From Brachionus plicatilis (lineage: Eukaryota; Rotifera; Eurotatoria; Ploima; Brachionidae): a stretch of DNA of 64,000 nucleotides. The number at the start of each line of letters is the position of its first letter. Position 1 is the stretch's first letter. A program made the translations under genes and the position numbers. The stretch is taken from NCBI GenBank assembly GCA_010279815.1, contig QEOQ01000207.1:1024490-1088489 (forward strand), in the 5' to 3' direction. This document shows, one piece after another, positions 47,568-59,434 of the stretch. Under the pieces are notes generated by a model. That model was given only the letters and a program-made list of their open reading frames with translations. It did not search any database and was not told where the DNA came from.

Positions 47568-47980
47568 TTTTGGGAATTATTCTTATGCTAAAATATTTTG
47601 ATGAATTTATTTTAAAAGCGATTCAAAACAAAATTAATTTTAAAATTAGATTTAAAAGAATTTTTCTTTTTAAATTTAAAATTTTATAAAAATTATAATT
47701 ATATTATTATTGAATGGTAGAACATTTTACATGACCATATATTAATTGATTAGCATAATAAAAATTTTGATCAGAATTTTTTTAATTATTCGATAAGTAT
47801 TTAATATATAATATAATGTAATTTTTCTTCTTCAGCTTATCTAATTTAAACATGTATTTTTAATATAGTTTTTTCTTATTTTTTTTTCTTTTTCTAAATC
47901 ATTTGTGTAATTTTAAACTTTTTCATATTATACTTCTCCTTCTTGGAGGTTAATTTTCAAATAAATAAATAAAAGAAAAT
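47568..47980. other. Intergenic, upstream of ALAD
   Basis: AT-rich, probably containing the ALAD promoter. Nothing specific is identified. Confidence 0.4.
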
Positions 47981-48504
47981 ATTTTTTGGTAGCAGCTAAT
48001 TATATTCTTTCGTACCTAATTTTAACTATGAAAAAAGATAAATTATTTCAGAAAAAAGATATTTATTTTTATAAGCATATATTTGTTTTTGGTAGCAGCT
48101 AATTAAATCACATTTAAAAAAAATAACCAAAATCAAAGATACAGTGCCGATTTGAAAAGTGGATTTTTGATAATTATACGTAAAAATTAGTAAAAATGAA
48201 AAGAGCAAAAAAGAGCTAAATTTTTTGAATTTTTTATTATTTTCTAATAAATTTTGAAAAAAGTAGTTCAGTTTTTTGGCCTTTTCATTTTTATTAATTC
48301 TTACGTAAATATACATAAAATTACCAGAAATCTACTTGTCAAGCTACTTGATCAGTTATACTTAGAGGAACAGGTACAGAACATTTTCCTGTAATTAAAA
48401 ATAAAATTAAATGTTATCTATTAATTGACAAAATTTATCCATTGAAGAAAACATTTATCTGTTAATCAATTTATTTTGCTATTGAGAAAAATAATTATCT
48501 ACAA

Positions 48505-48910
48505 TATTTTTAGGGTCTAGTGGAAAATGTGAACAATTGTTTACAAAAAAATGTGACCATGAGTATCAAGTCCAAGTATCAATTACTTCTCAAGAAACTT
48601 TGAATGTAAAAACAACACTCAGCAAACATGCAAACCCTGTACCGTGTGATTTATGTGGAGAATTAATGAAAAACATCAAGGGTGTAAAGTTGTATATGGC
48701 AAAAAAACATAAAAACTAATAAAAAAAGGAATTGGAATATATCTTTTTTTTTATTTGCATTTAAAATTAAACTTTTATTCTAATATTGATGTTCACAAAA
48801 AATAAAAACTGGACTCGAAAAATTTTTTTATTTATCTATTTTGGTCACCAAATATGTGACCAGAGATTATGTGAACAATTGTTCACATTTTCCACTAGAC
48901 CCTATTTTTA
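48505..48910. mobile_element. TIR transposon fragment with perfect 8-bp target duplication
   Basis: The element 48513-48902 (390 bp) has inverted ends gggtctagtggaaaatgtga continuing acaattgt. It is flanked by identical 8-bp duplications TATTTTTA at 48505-48512 and 48903-48910. An 8-bp duplication plus the internal BED-finger-like ORF suggests the hAT superfamily, although the termini do not start with the usual CAG. A related partial copy is at 59435. Confidence 0.75.
48537..48719 (+). pseudogene. BED-like zinc-finger fragment of a transposase
   Basis: A 60-codon frame (TTG at its 5' end, no ATG of its own) inside the TIR element. The C-terminal half reads PCDLCGELMKNIKGVKLYMA followed by KKH. 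This has the C-x2-C...H spacing of BED zinc fingers typical of hAT transposases, but Tyr replaces the first His. It is too short to be a transposase and is best read as a surviving 5' fragment. Confidence 0.45.
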
Positions 48911-49047
48911 TCTGCTAAAAATTAGATACAATAAAATATAATTAGCTGCTACCAAAAAACTTAGCCATAAATAAAATGTAAAGTAAAATCTATTAATTTG
49001 TAATGTAATGTATTATTGATTTAAAAAAAACAAGCAGTCAAATATAA

Positions 49048-49391
49048 TAAGATAACCTATAAGATGTTTGTAAATTACCATGATCATGTTCATTCTCGCT
49101 TCTGAAAACAATTACATCTTCACTTCGGCTGTCGAACTACAAGTAAACTCCAGCTGGACACTGTGCACCTCTCAATTTAGTTTTATTACATCAGTAATAA
49201 ATCTTATTTCCATCTTGAGTATTATTTTCATAATGGTAGCTCCACGTTCTTTCTTCGTTTATTTTTGCCAATGCTGCTTCTTTGTTTAGGTACTTATGGC
49301 TTCGTTTTGCTCTTCGACGATTTGGACAATCAGCTTCATTTTCCATCTCAACTTCATTATCTGAGACATACTCTGGAATACTTGATGACAT
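49048..49391 (-). pseudogene. Broken MULE-type transposase N-terminus (FLYWCH/WRKY-GCM1-like finger)
   Basis: From the ATG at 49391 the frame gives MSSSIPEYVSDNEVEMENEA, a basic stretch and ERTWSYHYENNTQDGNKIYY. It then reads through a TGA to CNKTKLRGAQCPAGVY, through a TAG to FDSRSEDVIVF, and on to ENEHDHG. The order 'W...NTxDGxKxYYxC...CxAxxY...EHxH' is that of the zinc finger at the start of MULE transposases. Two nonsense codons interrupt it and no DDE domain follows. Confidence 0.65.
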
Positions 49392-49639
49392 TAAAATTTT
49401 TTTTGTAATTGAAAATTTTGTTTTGCAAAATTGAATAGTATTGGTTGTGTCTGTGCTGGTGATGATAATAAACGTTTTTATTTAAATAAATATTTGCTGG
49501 TAATGTTCCAACGATTTAAACATTTTATTTTTGACATTATAAATTCAAATAGTTTTTTTTTGTTGGCTTATTTGCCCTTCTTTAATTATCATTTTCATTA
49601 AATTACTAATCGGTACTTGTATATTACCGATATATTAAT

Positions 49640-49800
49640 TATTACACCGGTCATGTCATTTAAATACTGACTACTACTATTCATACTAAAATACTGATCA
49701 TTTAAATTATTAACTTTCATTTTTAATTAAATACTGATCATATATATATTATACTAGTAAATTTTACCGATCAAAATATTTAAAATACTGATCATTTAAA
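49640..49800 (+). repeat. Degenerate repeats of AAATACTGATCATTTAAAT
   Basis: At least five spaced copies of aaatactga(tca), most followed by tttaaat, centred on the palindrome TGATCA, within about 150 bp. Between them are diverged spacers. It may be the subterminal repeat array of a transposon, possibly the MULE next door. Confidence 0.55.
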
Positions 49801-50804
49801 TAAAAGCCATTTTACATGACATCTAGCTGGATTTTGAAAGCTATTTGCATAAACCCTGATTATTTTTCTGACTAAAGTTTGAAATGAATCGATTTATCTA
49901 ATGAGGATCAGAGTGGGTTTTGTGAAATAGTGTGGCAATTTAAAGATAGTATGACCGAATTTTTTAAAATAAATTTTTTTATAAATCAGCCCAATAAAAT
50001 TAAAAAATAATAAAATTTTTTTGTTGAACCATAATGTAAATTAAAGTCTTAAATTAAGGGAATTTGATTAAAGTTATTTAAACTTACAAGTCAAAATTCA
50101 ATTCATGAAATAAAAATTAAAAAATAATAAACGAAACTATTTAATAAACTTCAATTGATTTAGATTGATGGAATTTAAAATTTTCTTTTATACGATTTTT
50201 TATTGTTTAGAACATAACTTTTCTACATGATTTTACAAAACCAGCAAAAATTTAAATTTTAGTTCCTTCAATTTTTCAGGATTAAAAATTTTTTTGAAAA
50301 AATCAAAAATTCAAAACCTGACTTAGACAACAAAAAATTACTAAGTATAGAAAAAATTCTTTTCTAAGATTTCATGCATTAATTTCAGTTGAAAAAAATT
50401 TATTTAATCCTTTTACAAGTTTTTAAAAAAAAATACATAATTTAATAATTGCATGAGAATATTAAGACTAATCGAGCAGCTCTTAATTATGATCCGAGAT
50501 TTAATTTTAATTAAAAAAGATAAACAGAAATATTTATCTATTTTATTATTTATTATTTCTCAGGGTAAAAGTTAAATTCAAAAATAGAATTTTTTTATTT
50601 AAAATTATTTTAATTTTTTTTTAATTTATTTTCAATTGTTCATCAATGTTTGGCAAAAATTTATCCAAAAAAATTAGCTATTAATCAACTTTATTTTGCA
50701 TATATGTACAATACTGTTAGGTATAAAATTATTAAGAATAATATTTTTTCATAAATAATTGTTGGCTTAGAGAAAAATTAATTTTTTACGAAAAATAATC
50801 GGCA
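49801..50804. other. Intergenic, upstream of DD3-3-like gene
   Basis: AT-rich with no feature I can support. It should contain the promoter of the next gene. Confidence 0.4.
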
Positions 50805-53602
50805 ATGATTCATATTCTAAATATATTACTTTTTATTTTGTTTAAAAATGTCCATTCTGACATATACTTACACAATCCGAGAGGTTCGAACAACAGACTG
50901 GATGAACAAGGTCGGGAACGAAACAATGCCAACAGAATGTTTGACTCACAGAACAATAACCGAGGTGGATACAATGCAGGTTACATGTACTATTATGCTG
51001 GAAGCACTTTAAGGATCGAATGGTCAAAATTTTTTAAACAAAAATATTTTTTTACTAATCAACTTAATAAAATGCTATTTCAGGACAAACCAGCATTCTT
51101 GCTTTAGCCCAAATGCTAATTGTGACATTATCATTCAGTATATGTGTGATGATAAGATGAGAGATGGATCTGATGTAAAGTAAGTAAAAAAATTTAATTT
51201 TAATATTTTTTTAATTCTACCAATTTTAAGTACAATTCCTAATGTTGAAAAGGGATGCCAAAACAATGATTGTGATAAAGATTTCAGGTTTGGAATGAAC
51301 GAAGACTTTGGATATTACTCGAATTGTAAACAAAGGGAACGAAATAAAGGATTATTCACTGCTGATCAAGTAATTAGACTTATTTTAATTTAGGGAATAA
51401 AAATTTTTTTTAGAGACTAAGAGGAGACACAGCTATATTTACCAGGCAGAATCCAAATGGAAATCGATATGCCTATGAGTGTCCTGAAGAAAGAGACTAT
51501 TACCCTTACTGGCATCCGACTAAATGGATAGTAAACTTAATTAATTTTTTTAAAAAAAATTATCTTTAATTTTTAATGAAAGGATATTGCCATCTTAACT
51601 AATGATCCTAAACGTTGTTCATTTTATCAAAGCAATAGTGAAAATGTTAAAAGTAGATTCTATTGTAAAGTGCCAAAAAATTTTAAAAGCATAATACCAA
51701 TAACAAAAATTGAATGTTTGGTAAGATTGTTTATAATTTTTGTTCAAAAGATAAATTTTTATAAAGAAAATTTTGGATGCACAATGGTCGGAATCATCAA
51801 GTCATAATGTTACAGATCCTGTTTGTCGGGAAACTCAGTTCACTAGAGACAACCATTTAGTATATAAAATTTTTGAATTCCATTTTTCAAATAAGTTTTT
51901 AAATTTAGGGAAATAGCTATGGTGGACAAACTCCTTTTTTCAACTGGAAACTGCCGTCAATAAACAGTGATAAGTGTGTTCTTAGAATCAGATATAACAT
52001 ATCGACAAATGACTATGATCCTTTTAAATCAAATCAAGAAAAAATAGAAAATTTTTCAAATAAGTAAATAATTTTTTTATTCAAATAATTTATTTTAAAT
52101 ATCCGTTTGTAGATACGGACTAAATGACCAAGAAGCTAATAAACGCGGATATGTATTCAAGTCTAATCCCAAAGTTAAAATTTTTCCAGGCCTTGATTTT
52201 AGTTTAAATCTAGCTATAAATACAGCTCAATACGGGCGAGTATTTCAAGATAGGTATTTTTTTTAAATTTATTTTTAGAACTCAATATAAATTTTTTTTA
52301 AAGATCGCATATTTTCTCAATCAGATCTAGAGATCAAATTGATGCTGACAAAAAAATTCTAAATTTAAATGTAAGAGGTAAACGAGGAAACATAGTTCAA
52401 GTGTATCCAGCTGTTGAATATGATTTTGTGCCCAACAAACTTGAAATATCCAAAAATGATTATATTCATATTCAGTAAAGTTTTTAAAATTTCAATTTTT
52501 AATTTTTCTAATTTTTTATTTTTTTAAATTTTTTTCAAGATGGACTGGGTCGAATAAAAATCCACTAAATAACGATGGACAGGGTCTACCCGGAACAGAT
52601 CGTTCAAATATTGTCCTTCTAACAAATAAAGTATAAAAATAATTAAATTTTTTTTTCACTTTAGTTTGGAATAAATTTTTTAAAGTCTTTTGGAAGCAAA
52701 AATCCTTCATTTTATGCTCCTTTAACAATAGACGGTGATTATAGAGTTAATTACCCATTAAAACTGGACCAAAATGGTTTCATGAGAATTGATGAACAGG
52801 ATTTGATCAAACTTGCTTTTTTAAGAGACAGTAAATTTTAAATCTTGAAAATTCTTAATCTAGTCTTGTGATTTAAGATCAAATTGGAGGGAGTATGGAT
52901 GAATTAGACGATGCGGGAACATATTTTGATTTTGGTACACGAAAAGTCACTAGTTCTGGTGTATTTCATTACATGTCAACCAGAAATAATAATTTTTCCA
53001 ATAGAGATCAAAAAGGTCTAGTAATTTCCTACGAGAACGAGTTTTTTGATGATTTTATCGGATGGAATGGGGGGGTTATTGACTTCCGGGTCGGAAGCAT
53101 ATCAGTACCCGAGGGAGCAGTTGATCAATTGGAGCATTTTAGAGTGGACATAAAAACTTTGGAAAGTGTAAATCAAACTGAATTACATTCTAAAGTGCTT
53201 AAACCGAACAATTTTGATCAAAGCAACATGGCTAGTGATTTGATTATGATCAAGAAAATTGAAAACAAATTTCAAAAACCACTGAAAGTTAATTTAAAAA
53301 TGAAACGAGCTTTGGATACAATGGAATCTCATGATTTATACAGAATTAATAATGAGCTTTTAACAAAGGTAGAGTCTAAAATTAAAGATGATAATTTAGA
53401 ATTTGAGACTAATGAAAGTGGAATTTATGTTGTTAAATATGATAGAAGTTATGGAGTTTTAATAGGGGTGCTAGTCGGTGTGGCTGCTTTTATAATCATT
53501 ATTCTAGCTTTATCTTTATTGTTGTACAAAAATCCAAATTTTATCAAAAGCATTAGATACAGAGCCAATAATTTAAAACGTTCTATGAATAATCAATTAT
53601 AA
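50805..53602 (+). CDS. DD3-3-like type I membrane protein, 12 exons
   Basis: Exons 50805-51022, 51084-51179, 51231-51369, 51414-51530, 51583-51720, 51767-51859, 51909-52063, 52113-52253, 52304-52474, 52540-52630, 52686-52830 and 52878-53602 total 2229 nt (742 aa). All phases fit and no internal stop occurs. A signal peptide ([18 protein letters not shown]) precedes [16 protein letters not shown] and [20 protein letters not shown]. This is the opening of the family known from Dictyostelium DD3-3 and scattered invertebrate homologues. Later landmarks are EWTNQHSCF across the first intron and [20 protein letters not shown] in exon 10. The extracellular part is Cys- and Asn-rich. A single transmembrane helix (about residues 690-715, [20 protein letters not shown]) precedes a short basic tail. 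Molecular function is unknown. The first donor is GTCAAA rather than GTRAGT. Confidence 0.9.
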
Positions 53603-54325
53603 TCATTTTGTCATTTTTAATAAATTATTTCTTTTATTTTTTTTCAATGTTTTATTAAATCATTTCTTCTAATAATTTTACTCTAAAACCTTAGCTTCCT
53701 GAACTCAAAAAAATATAAAGAATATAAAAATCAATTTTATGCTATTTCTAATTATGATTTTTTTTTTTAAAGTTTTAAAATTTAAAAAAATATTAAGTAA
53801 GTTCAAATTTAATCGTTTTTTTTGTTTAAATAGCTTAAAATATCTTGTGGTCTTTTAGAGAAACTTTTTGTAAATAATCTGATCCCGTTTTTAAGAAAAA
53901 AAAAAAAGATTTTCTTAACATGATCTAACTTTTTATTAAAAATTAGTTTTAAATGATGTAAAATTATTAGAAATTAAAGAATTTCGAATTCAGTATCATA
54001 TTTTTTTAAAAAAAATTTATTAGGTTTATTTCAATAAAAACATTTCAATATAATCTTTCAAATATATTTTTAGAATATAATTATCTTGATTTAGTTAATT
54101 CTAAAATCTAAGTCTAAAATGAATTATTTAGTATGCTTTAACTACAAATAGAAGATGGGTTTTAATTTTCTTTATAAAAAATTACGAAATTTTCGGAATT
54201 TAAAAGATCCAAAAATACACTCTTTGATCTTTAAATAAAAATACATTTACATTTAAAAATTAAAGAATAAAAAATTAAATGAATCATTTTTAAAACTAAT
54301 TAGATCTTTTTTATGCAGATTCCAT
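53603..54325. other. Intergenic AT-rich DNA
   Basis: No gene or repeat is recognised beyond the 3' flank of the DD3-3-like gene. Confidence 0.4.
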
Positions 54326-54415
54326 TCATTTTTGATTCAATTCCGATCTAGACTCGCATACATCAATATTTTTCCTTTTGGAGCCACTCTTTGGACTCAT
54401 CTGTTTTGATGCCAT
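54326..54415 (-). pseudogene. Short orphan ORF, possible transposase start
   Basis: A 29-codon frame, MASKQMSPKSGSKRKNIDVC and on, in a patch richer in G+C than its surroundings. The Ser/Lys-rich KRKNID start recalls the N-terminus of pogo/Tigger/Jerky-like transposases. The frame ends before the helix-turn-helix could begin, so this is only a guess. Confidence 0.2.
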
Positions 54416-55286
54416 GACACATTGCCTTAATGTGAGAGACAATGTAGTTGTTAGTAATTTTTTGACCAGATCGTTATTGAAAATTTACATAATGAATTAA
54501 ATTATTTATATTTGGTGTATTTTTAGTATCTGAAAATTTGCCCAAAATGTACCGACAAATTCAGCTTATTTTTTATTTCGCAGATTTTCTTTTCTTGATG
54601 GAGAAAAACACCTTTGACTCTGACTTTTTTAACGGTGTTTAGGGGTCTAAATAAACACAGGTCTCAATAACAATTTAATTTCTTTAATATTTTTTAAACA
54701 AATGTTAATTAAATACAATAGGGAATTATGCCGGTCACTAAATTAAATAAAAGGAAGATTTTGTTTTCAATCAAAATGAGAAATGAATGAATTCTAATTT
54801 TAATTTAGGTTTTTTAACAAACTTAATTTAGCTAAAAAAAAATATCAGTTCAATCAAACTTTATTACAAAGACAGATTAGAAAAAATTGAAAAGTTTGCT
54901 TGAAAAATATATTAAAAAGAAAAATTGAAAAAATTTTTAACTTGAAAATTTAAATAAAGATTATATTGGGATTATGCTGATCAAAAGAAGAAAAACAAAT
55001 AATAGAAGAATTTCAAGATTTAGGCTTAAATTCAGAGCTTTAACTTTGATAAGCTTTTAGTAGAGGAATTCAAAATTCAATTTGAATTAAGAAAAAGGTG
55101 CTTTTTCTAAATTTAAATCTAAATAATGCATTAACCCGAAATTGATTAATGACGTCATTAATTTGCTTAATTATCGATTTAAAAAAATGACATAGCTTAA
55201 AAAGTAAAAAAAGTAAAAAAAAGTAAAAAAAAATAGAGTTAATTTAGAAAATATTTTTCTGATAATTTACCTAGATAAAGCTAATC
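54416..55286. other. Intergenic AT-rich DNA
   Basis: No supported gene or RNA. Confidence 0.4.
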
Positions 55287-55453
55287 TTAAAAACCATATC
55301 TACTTTTTTTTTTAATTCTATCTGCTTTACGTATTAATTGATAATTAATTTTGAGCACATTTGCTTTTTTTGTACATGCTCTCAGCATATATTCGATTTC
55401 ATCAATTGCCTTGGCGAAAAAGCCTTTATTACCTAAAGCATTATTAACCAACC
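55287..55453 (-). CDS. Orphan exon-like ORF, unknown
   Basis: On the minus strand a good acceptor (ttcttctttttag) opens a frame of about 55 codons: LVNNALGNKGFFAKAIDEIE, then YMLRACTKKANVLKINYQLI, ending RIKKKSRYGF and a stop. Its composition is more coding-like than its AT-rich surroundings. I recognise no family and find no partner exons or start codon nearby. It could be a real terminal exon of an unannotated gene or a fragment of a mobile element. Confidence 0.25.
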
Positions 55454-57371
55454 TAAAAAGAAGAAATATATTTTAGTTTAAATACTTTTTCCATTTAATT
55501 AAATTCTTCGCTAAATAAATATTATCATTTAATGGATTTATATATTTTTGCCTATTTGATTACATTTATTGATTACAGCAGTTCTAAATATAATTTGTAA
55601 ACACTTTCTCAGCAATGAAAATATATGTATTCATGATATACAATTGCTCTATTTAAAAAATCAGCGCCCTATGTCGAAAGATACAAAGATCTTAGCTTAA
55701 TCTAGTTCTAAAATTAATCTGCTAAAGTTAAATTAAGATTTTGAGCATCGATTAGAAGAAAAAATTTTCTAGTCCGGCTTAAAAATGCCATCGGTTCAAT
55801 TATTGAAGTCTTTATCAAACTAGCTGATCAGAAGTCTAATTAAAAAGAAAATAAATAATCTATCAAATTTTGCGGAAGGCAAGATTTTTGTGATTTTAGA
55901 TTTTTCAAATTTATTTATAGACCAAATAGAATAAAATTGGATTAAAAAATTTCATTCTTTTTAATTTAATTTTTAAAAAAGCCATAAATTTGTCAATTTT
56001 TTCTTATTTATTTTTTTTTCTTGAATAAATTTTTGCCCATCCATCACTCTTGACTAGCTTTTTTGTCCAAAATCGGACAAACAACTGAATCTTTTCATTT
56101 TCTTTTTCAATATTCTCCTAAAAGCTTGAATTAATTATTTTCGTAAATAATGCTTTACATTGAACTGGATTTCGATCTTAGCTATTTAATTTTAAATTAA
56201 TTGTTTAAAAGTTTATCCTGGATTTGTAACTGCAAATAACTCATTTGTTCTTTTTCACCAAAATTATCACGATCTTCTTAACTATTGACAACTACAAAAA
56301 AAAGTTTGTGTAACATTTTCCATTTCAGATACATTGGAAAGAAAAGTTTGAGATTTCATTCAAGATTAATAATGCAGTATTGCCTTGTAAATTTATTAAG
56401 TAGAAAATAATTGTTATTTTAAATTTTAATCCTCTGATCAAAAAAAACTTTGTTAACCCACAAAGTGTTATTAATTAGAATAAAAAAAATTACCAAGTTG
56501 CTGATTGTTAAATGTTCGTATCCAATAATTAAAAAAGATAAAGTTTTAAAATATCAAACAAACAAGAAAAATTGTGTTCCAATGCCACCTGATGGAATTC
56601 ACTTTCAAGTCATTCATTATTTTTAATCCATTAAATGCACGTATTTATTTTTCTCATTAAAATAATTCTCTACTAATACTTCTAGATTGCATTGAGCTGT
56701 CTAAAATGGCAACAATAGGCAAGAACATTAAAAAAAATTTCATTTTTTATTTGAAAATTAATTTTTATCTTATTCCAATCTTTAGTCTGAAGTTTTAGCT
56801 TGGTCTAGTTATACGATGAGTCATCGTTGTAGAAGAAAAATTAGCTGAATATTTAAACAAAAAATTTTCGAAATTGTTTACAATATTCAATCAATGATTA
56901 ATTTCATCTTTTCATTACAACAACAAAAAAATCAGAATAAGCACCTTATTCATAAAAAAAAAATAAAATAAAATATGTCAATATTTGAATTATTATTTTA
57001 CAAAATTTATTTGTAATAACTTGATTTCATTATGTAATCCCAAGCGAACAACTAAAATAAATATTAATTATACGAAAAACTAGAAGAGAAGCAGTTGTAA
57101 TCTTCTAAATATCTTCTTTTTTTTTTTTTTATTTTTTTTTTTTAATTTCAGCAAAAAAATTATTCACAGATATGAAGCAAGAAAAAAGAGTCAAATTTGG
57201 CCCGAGTTTTTATCAGCTCGGAGTCTAAATTGCATAATAGGAAATTTAGCGTAAAAAATATGCCTTTTATTACTTTACACCTAATTAAAAAAACTAAGGT
57301 TTCTGATTAAAAAATTTAGAAATTTCATTTTCAAAATGAAAAACATTCATTTTACTTAAACTTAACTTGAC
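55454..57371. other. Intergenic AT-rich DNA
   Basis: No supported gene. A long T-rich tract at 57117-57147 precedes the next gene. Confidence 0.4.
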
Positions 57372-58991
57372 ATGGACCATAGCTTCGACAAATTGAAAAA
57401 CTCATTTGACAACATTCTCAAGGAACTGGACGACATTTGCCAGAGTATCGACAACCTGAACGACTTTGACCAAGTGGCCAGCAAGCCCCCCATATTGGAC
57501 AAGTGCCGGACTGGTGAAAAATATCCTAAGACAAACAGCAGACCAAAAAATACAGAGCCAAATCAAAATGTGTTTAGAAAGAGCCGACTTCCAGGTGACA
57601 AAAACACGACACCTCTGCTCAGCAACACAATCGGCTCTGCACAAGAATGCACAGCAAAATTGTTTATGAATGAGAAAAATTTGTTACCAATGGCAACCAA
57701 AGCTTCAACAAGCCAAGACCAAGATTTTTGTCACACCGAGTCTGATTGCAAAAAAATTGAAGATGTTGACTTTTTGGAGGAAAGCGAGCGACTCAAAATC
57801 GCCTCGTTCTACAGCAGCATGAATTGTTTGGTCCATGTGAGTCGGTGCACTGCCGAGTTGTACGAGCTGAAGCGCCAGGACGAGCTTGACTCGCTCGACA
57901 CTGATCCCGTAAAAGACTATTACCTTTTTTTAAAAAATAGACAAAAACTTGGCAACCACCACACTGACGACGAGTCAAAGTCCATTGTAAATTTTATGTA
58001 CATAAATTCGGGCGTACCTGTTCTAATATTTAACTGGGGCCTGCCCAACTACAGGCTCCGCAAAAAGGACTTGCGGGTCGTGCTCGCCGAACGATCCACC
58101 GCATTCTGTATGTACGAATTCAAATTCAATTGTTTGACCGAATTTGAGAACAGTGATTTTACCAGTGTTTTTCGACTGAGCCAAGTGGAGCCAATGCTTG
58201 CCAAGGGTCCCGCGACGCCAATCAACCTAAATTATCAGAATGAATTTTTTGAGAAATTTTTCAGCGTAAAAATAAAGCCGATGTTCAAAGAGCACTTTTT
58301 AAAATTTTCCATTCGCGACCACCTGGACGAGTTCTATGCAAAGATAAAAAATATTTTACTTGACAAAAATAATCCATCTTACCGCTACACCAATCTGGGC
58401 TCCAAATCCAAAGTCAACTCGTCCACTCAACTGGACGAAATTGGCCAAAAGCCTAGGCAAAGTCACTACAAGAGCAACCATTCTTTAAATTCGGTCACCA
58501 GTGTCATAGACACGTACCAGACTGTTTTTGCCAAACAAATAGCCTCGATCGAATCGCCATCGCTGGTCATGTGTCATTTTAGTGTCGAGGCTTCGGTCGA
58601 GACCAAGGCCAAATCTGGATGTCTGAGGACAAACAGTTCGTTTGCGTCACTGGATGCCGAAAAGCTGAATCGGAGTCCCAGACTGGAGAAACAGTGCTCT
58701 TTGTCGTCGAATGATGTCACACCGTTTAAATTTGACCGGAGTAAATACACGCTTAGGCGCCAAAATACCAATGCCACTTGCTCAGCTCAGACTAAGCCAA
58801 CTTTGTCCAAGTCTGTTTTTAATCTAGACGATGTCAAATTTTTGGACAATGGAAAAAATTTGTTTCGCAGTCTTTTGGTCAAGAATAGAAAGCTTAAAAA
58901 ATCAGATATTTCCGAGCCGGTTAACTTTAGTCACGTGTCTCATTTGGACAAGCCTGTTGCCATTGGCAAACGATATAAAGTTGATTATTAA
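57372..58991 (+). CDS. Unrecognised 539-aa protein, intronless
   Basis: The ATG at 57372 opens a 540-codon ORF with clear coding composition and G+C well above its flanks. There is no signal peptide or transmembrane segment, so it is probably cytoplasmic or nuclear. Residues 1-45 (MDHSFDKLKNSFDNILKELD) form a short coiled coil. Residues about 46-130 are polar and probably disordered. A folded core spans about 135-320. It has hydrophobic strands VPVLIFNWG and KKDLRVVLAERSTAFCMYEF, followed by a helix-rich stretch. The last 200 residues are Ser/Thr/Lys-rich with motifs such as NRSPRLEKQCSLSS. The core weakly recalls PH/WH1-like modules of invertebrate signalling adaptors, but I cannot name a family. 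The preceding long intergenic region and lack of introns could hint at retroposition, without further proof. Confidence 0.8.
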   Translation: MDHSFDKLKNSFDNILKELDDICQSIDNLNDFDQVASKPPILDKCRTGEKYPKTNSRPKNTEPNQNVFRKSRLPGDKNTTPLLSNTIGSAQECTAKLFMNEKNLLPMATKASTSQDQDFCHTESDCKKIEDVDFLEESERLKIASFYSSMNCLVHVSRCTAELYELKRQDELDSLDTDPVKDYYLFLKNRQKLGNHHTDDESKSIVNFMYINSGVPVLIFNWGLPNYRLRKKDLRVVLAERSTAFCMYEFKFNCLTEFENSDFTSVFRLSQVEPMLAKGPATPINLNYQNEFFEKFFSVKIKPMFKEHFLKFSIRDHLDEFYAKIKNILLDKNNPSYRYTNLGSKSKVNSSTQLDEIGQKPRQSHYKSNHSLNSVTSVIDTYQTVFAKQIASIESPSLVMCHFSVEASVETKAKSGCLRTNSSFASLDAEKLNRSPRLEKQCSLSSNDVTPFKFDRSKYTLRRQNTNATCSAQTKPTLSKSVFNLDDVKFLDNGKNLFRSLLVKNRKLKKSDISEPVNFSHVSHLDKPVAIGKRYKVDY

Positions 58992-59434
58992 TTTTTGTTA
59001 ATAAAAAAATTTGAATTTTACTTTTTAATTTAATTTAATATAAATTACGGAATTAAATCCGCGGATAATTTTTGACTTAGAAATAATTCAGCACTAGTCG
59101 CTTTTGTGACCCACAGTTCATACCTCACTTGTTTTTGAAGGTAAATTTTATCCTAAATATCTAGTCTAAATTTTACTGATAGATTTTTTGGTATTGTTTT
59201 TTTTTTTAAAACCAGAAGCACCAAACGGGGTCAAATGACTCTTTTTAAAATTAAAGATGTTTTAAGGCTTTTTTATTCGAAAAAAAATATATTAAATTAA
59301 TCATATATCAATTTTAAATTATGTAATAAAAAAAAAGATTCCTATAAAAATTATTTCTCACATTTTTTACAAATAATCACACGTTTCGTTGTACATTCTC
59401 CGCATACTGATTTATCACAGTTTGAACAGATTAA
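58992..59434. other. Intergenic, 3' flank of unknown gene
   Basis: AT-rich with no gene. The end of this stretch runs into a partial TIR transposon copy. Confidence 0.4.

Larger units (their letters stand above)
47982..48960. mobile_element. Composite TIR element, outer ends with 25-bp inverted repeats
   Basis: ttttttggtagcagctaatt plus atatt at 47982-48006 is repeated exactly in inverse orientation at 48935-48959. A third, direct copy of the core (tttttggtagcagctaatta) lies at 48086-48104. The interval is AT-rich and carries the inserted element 48513-48902. It is probably a non-autonomous element later hit by a second transposon. Confidence 0.6.
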
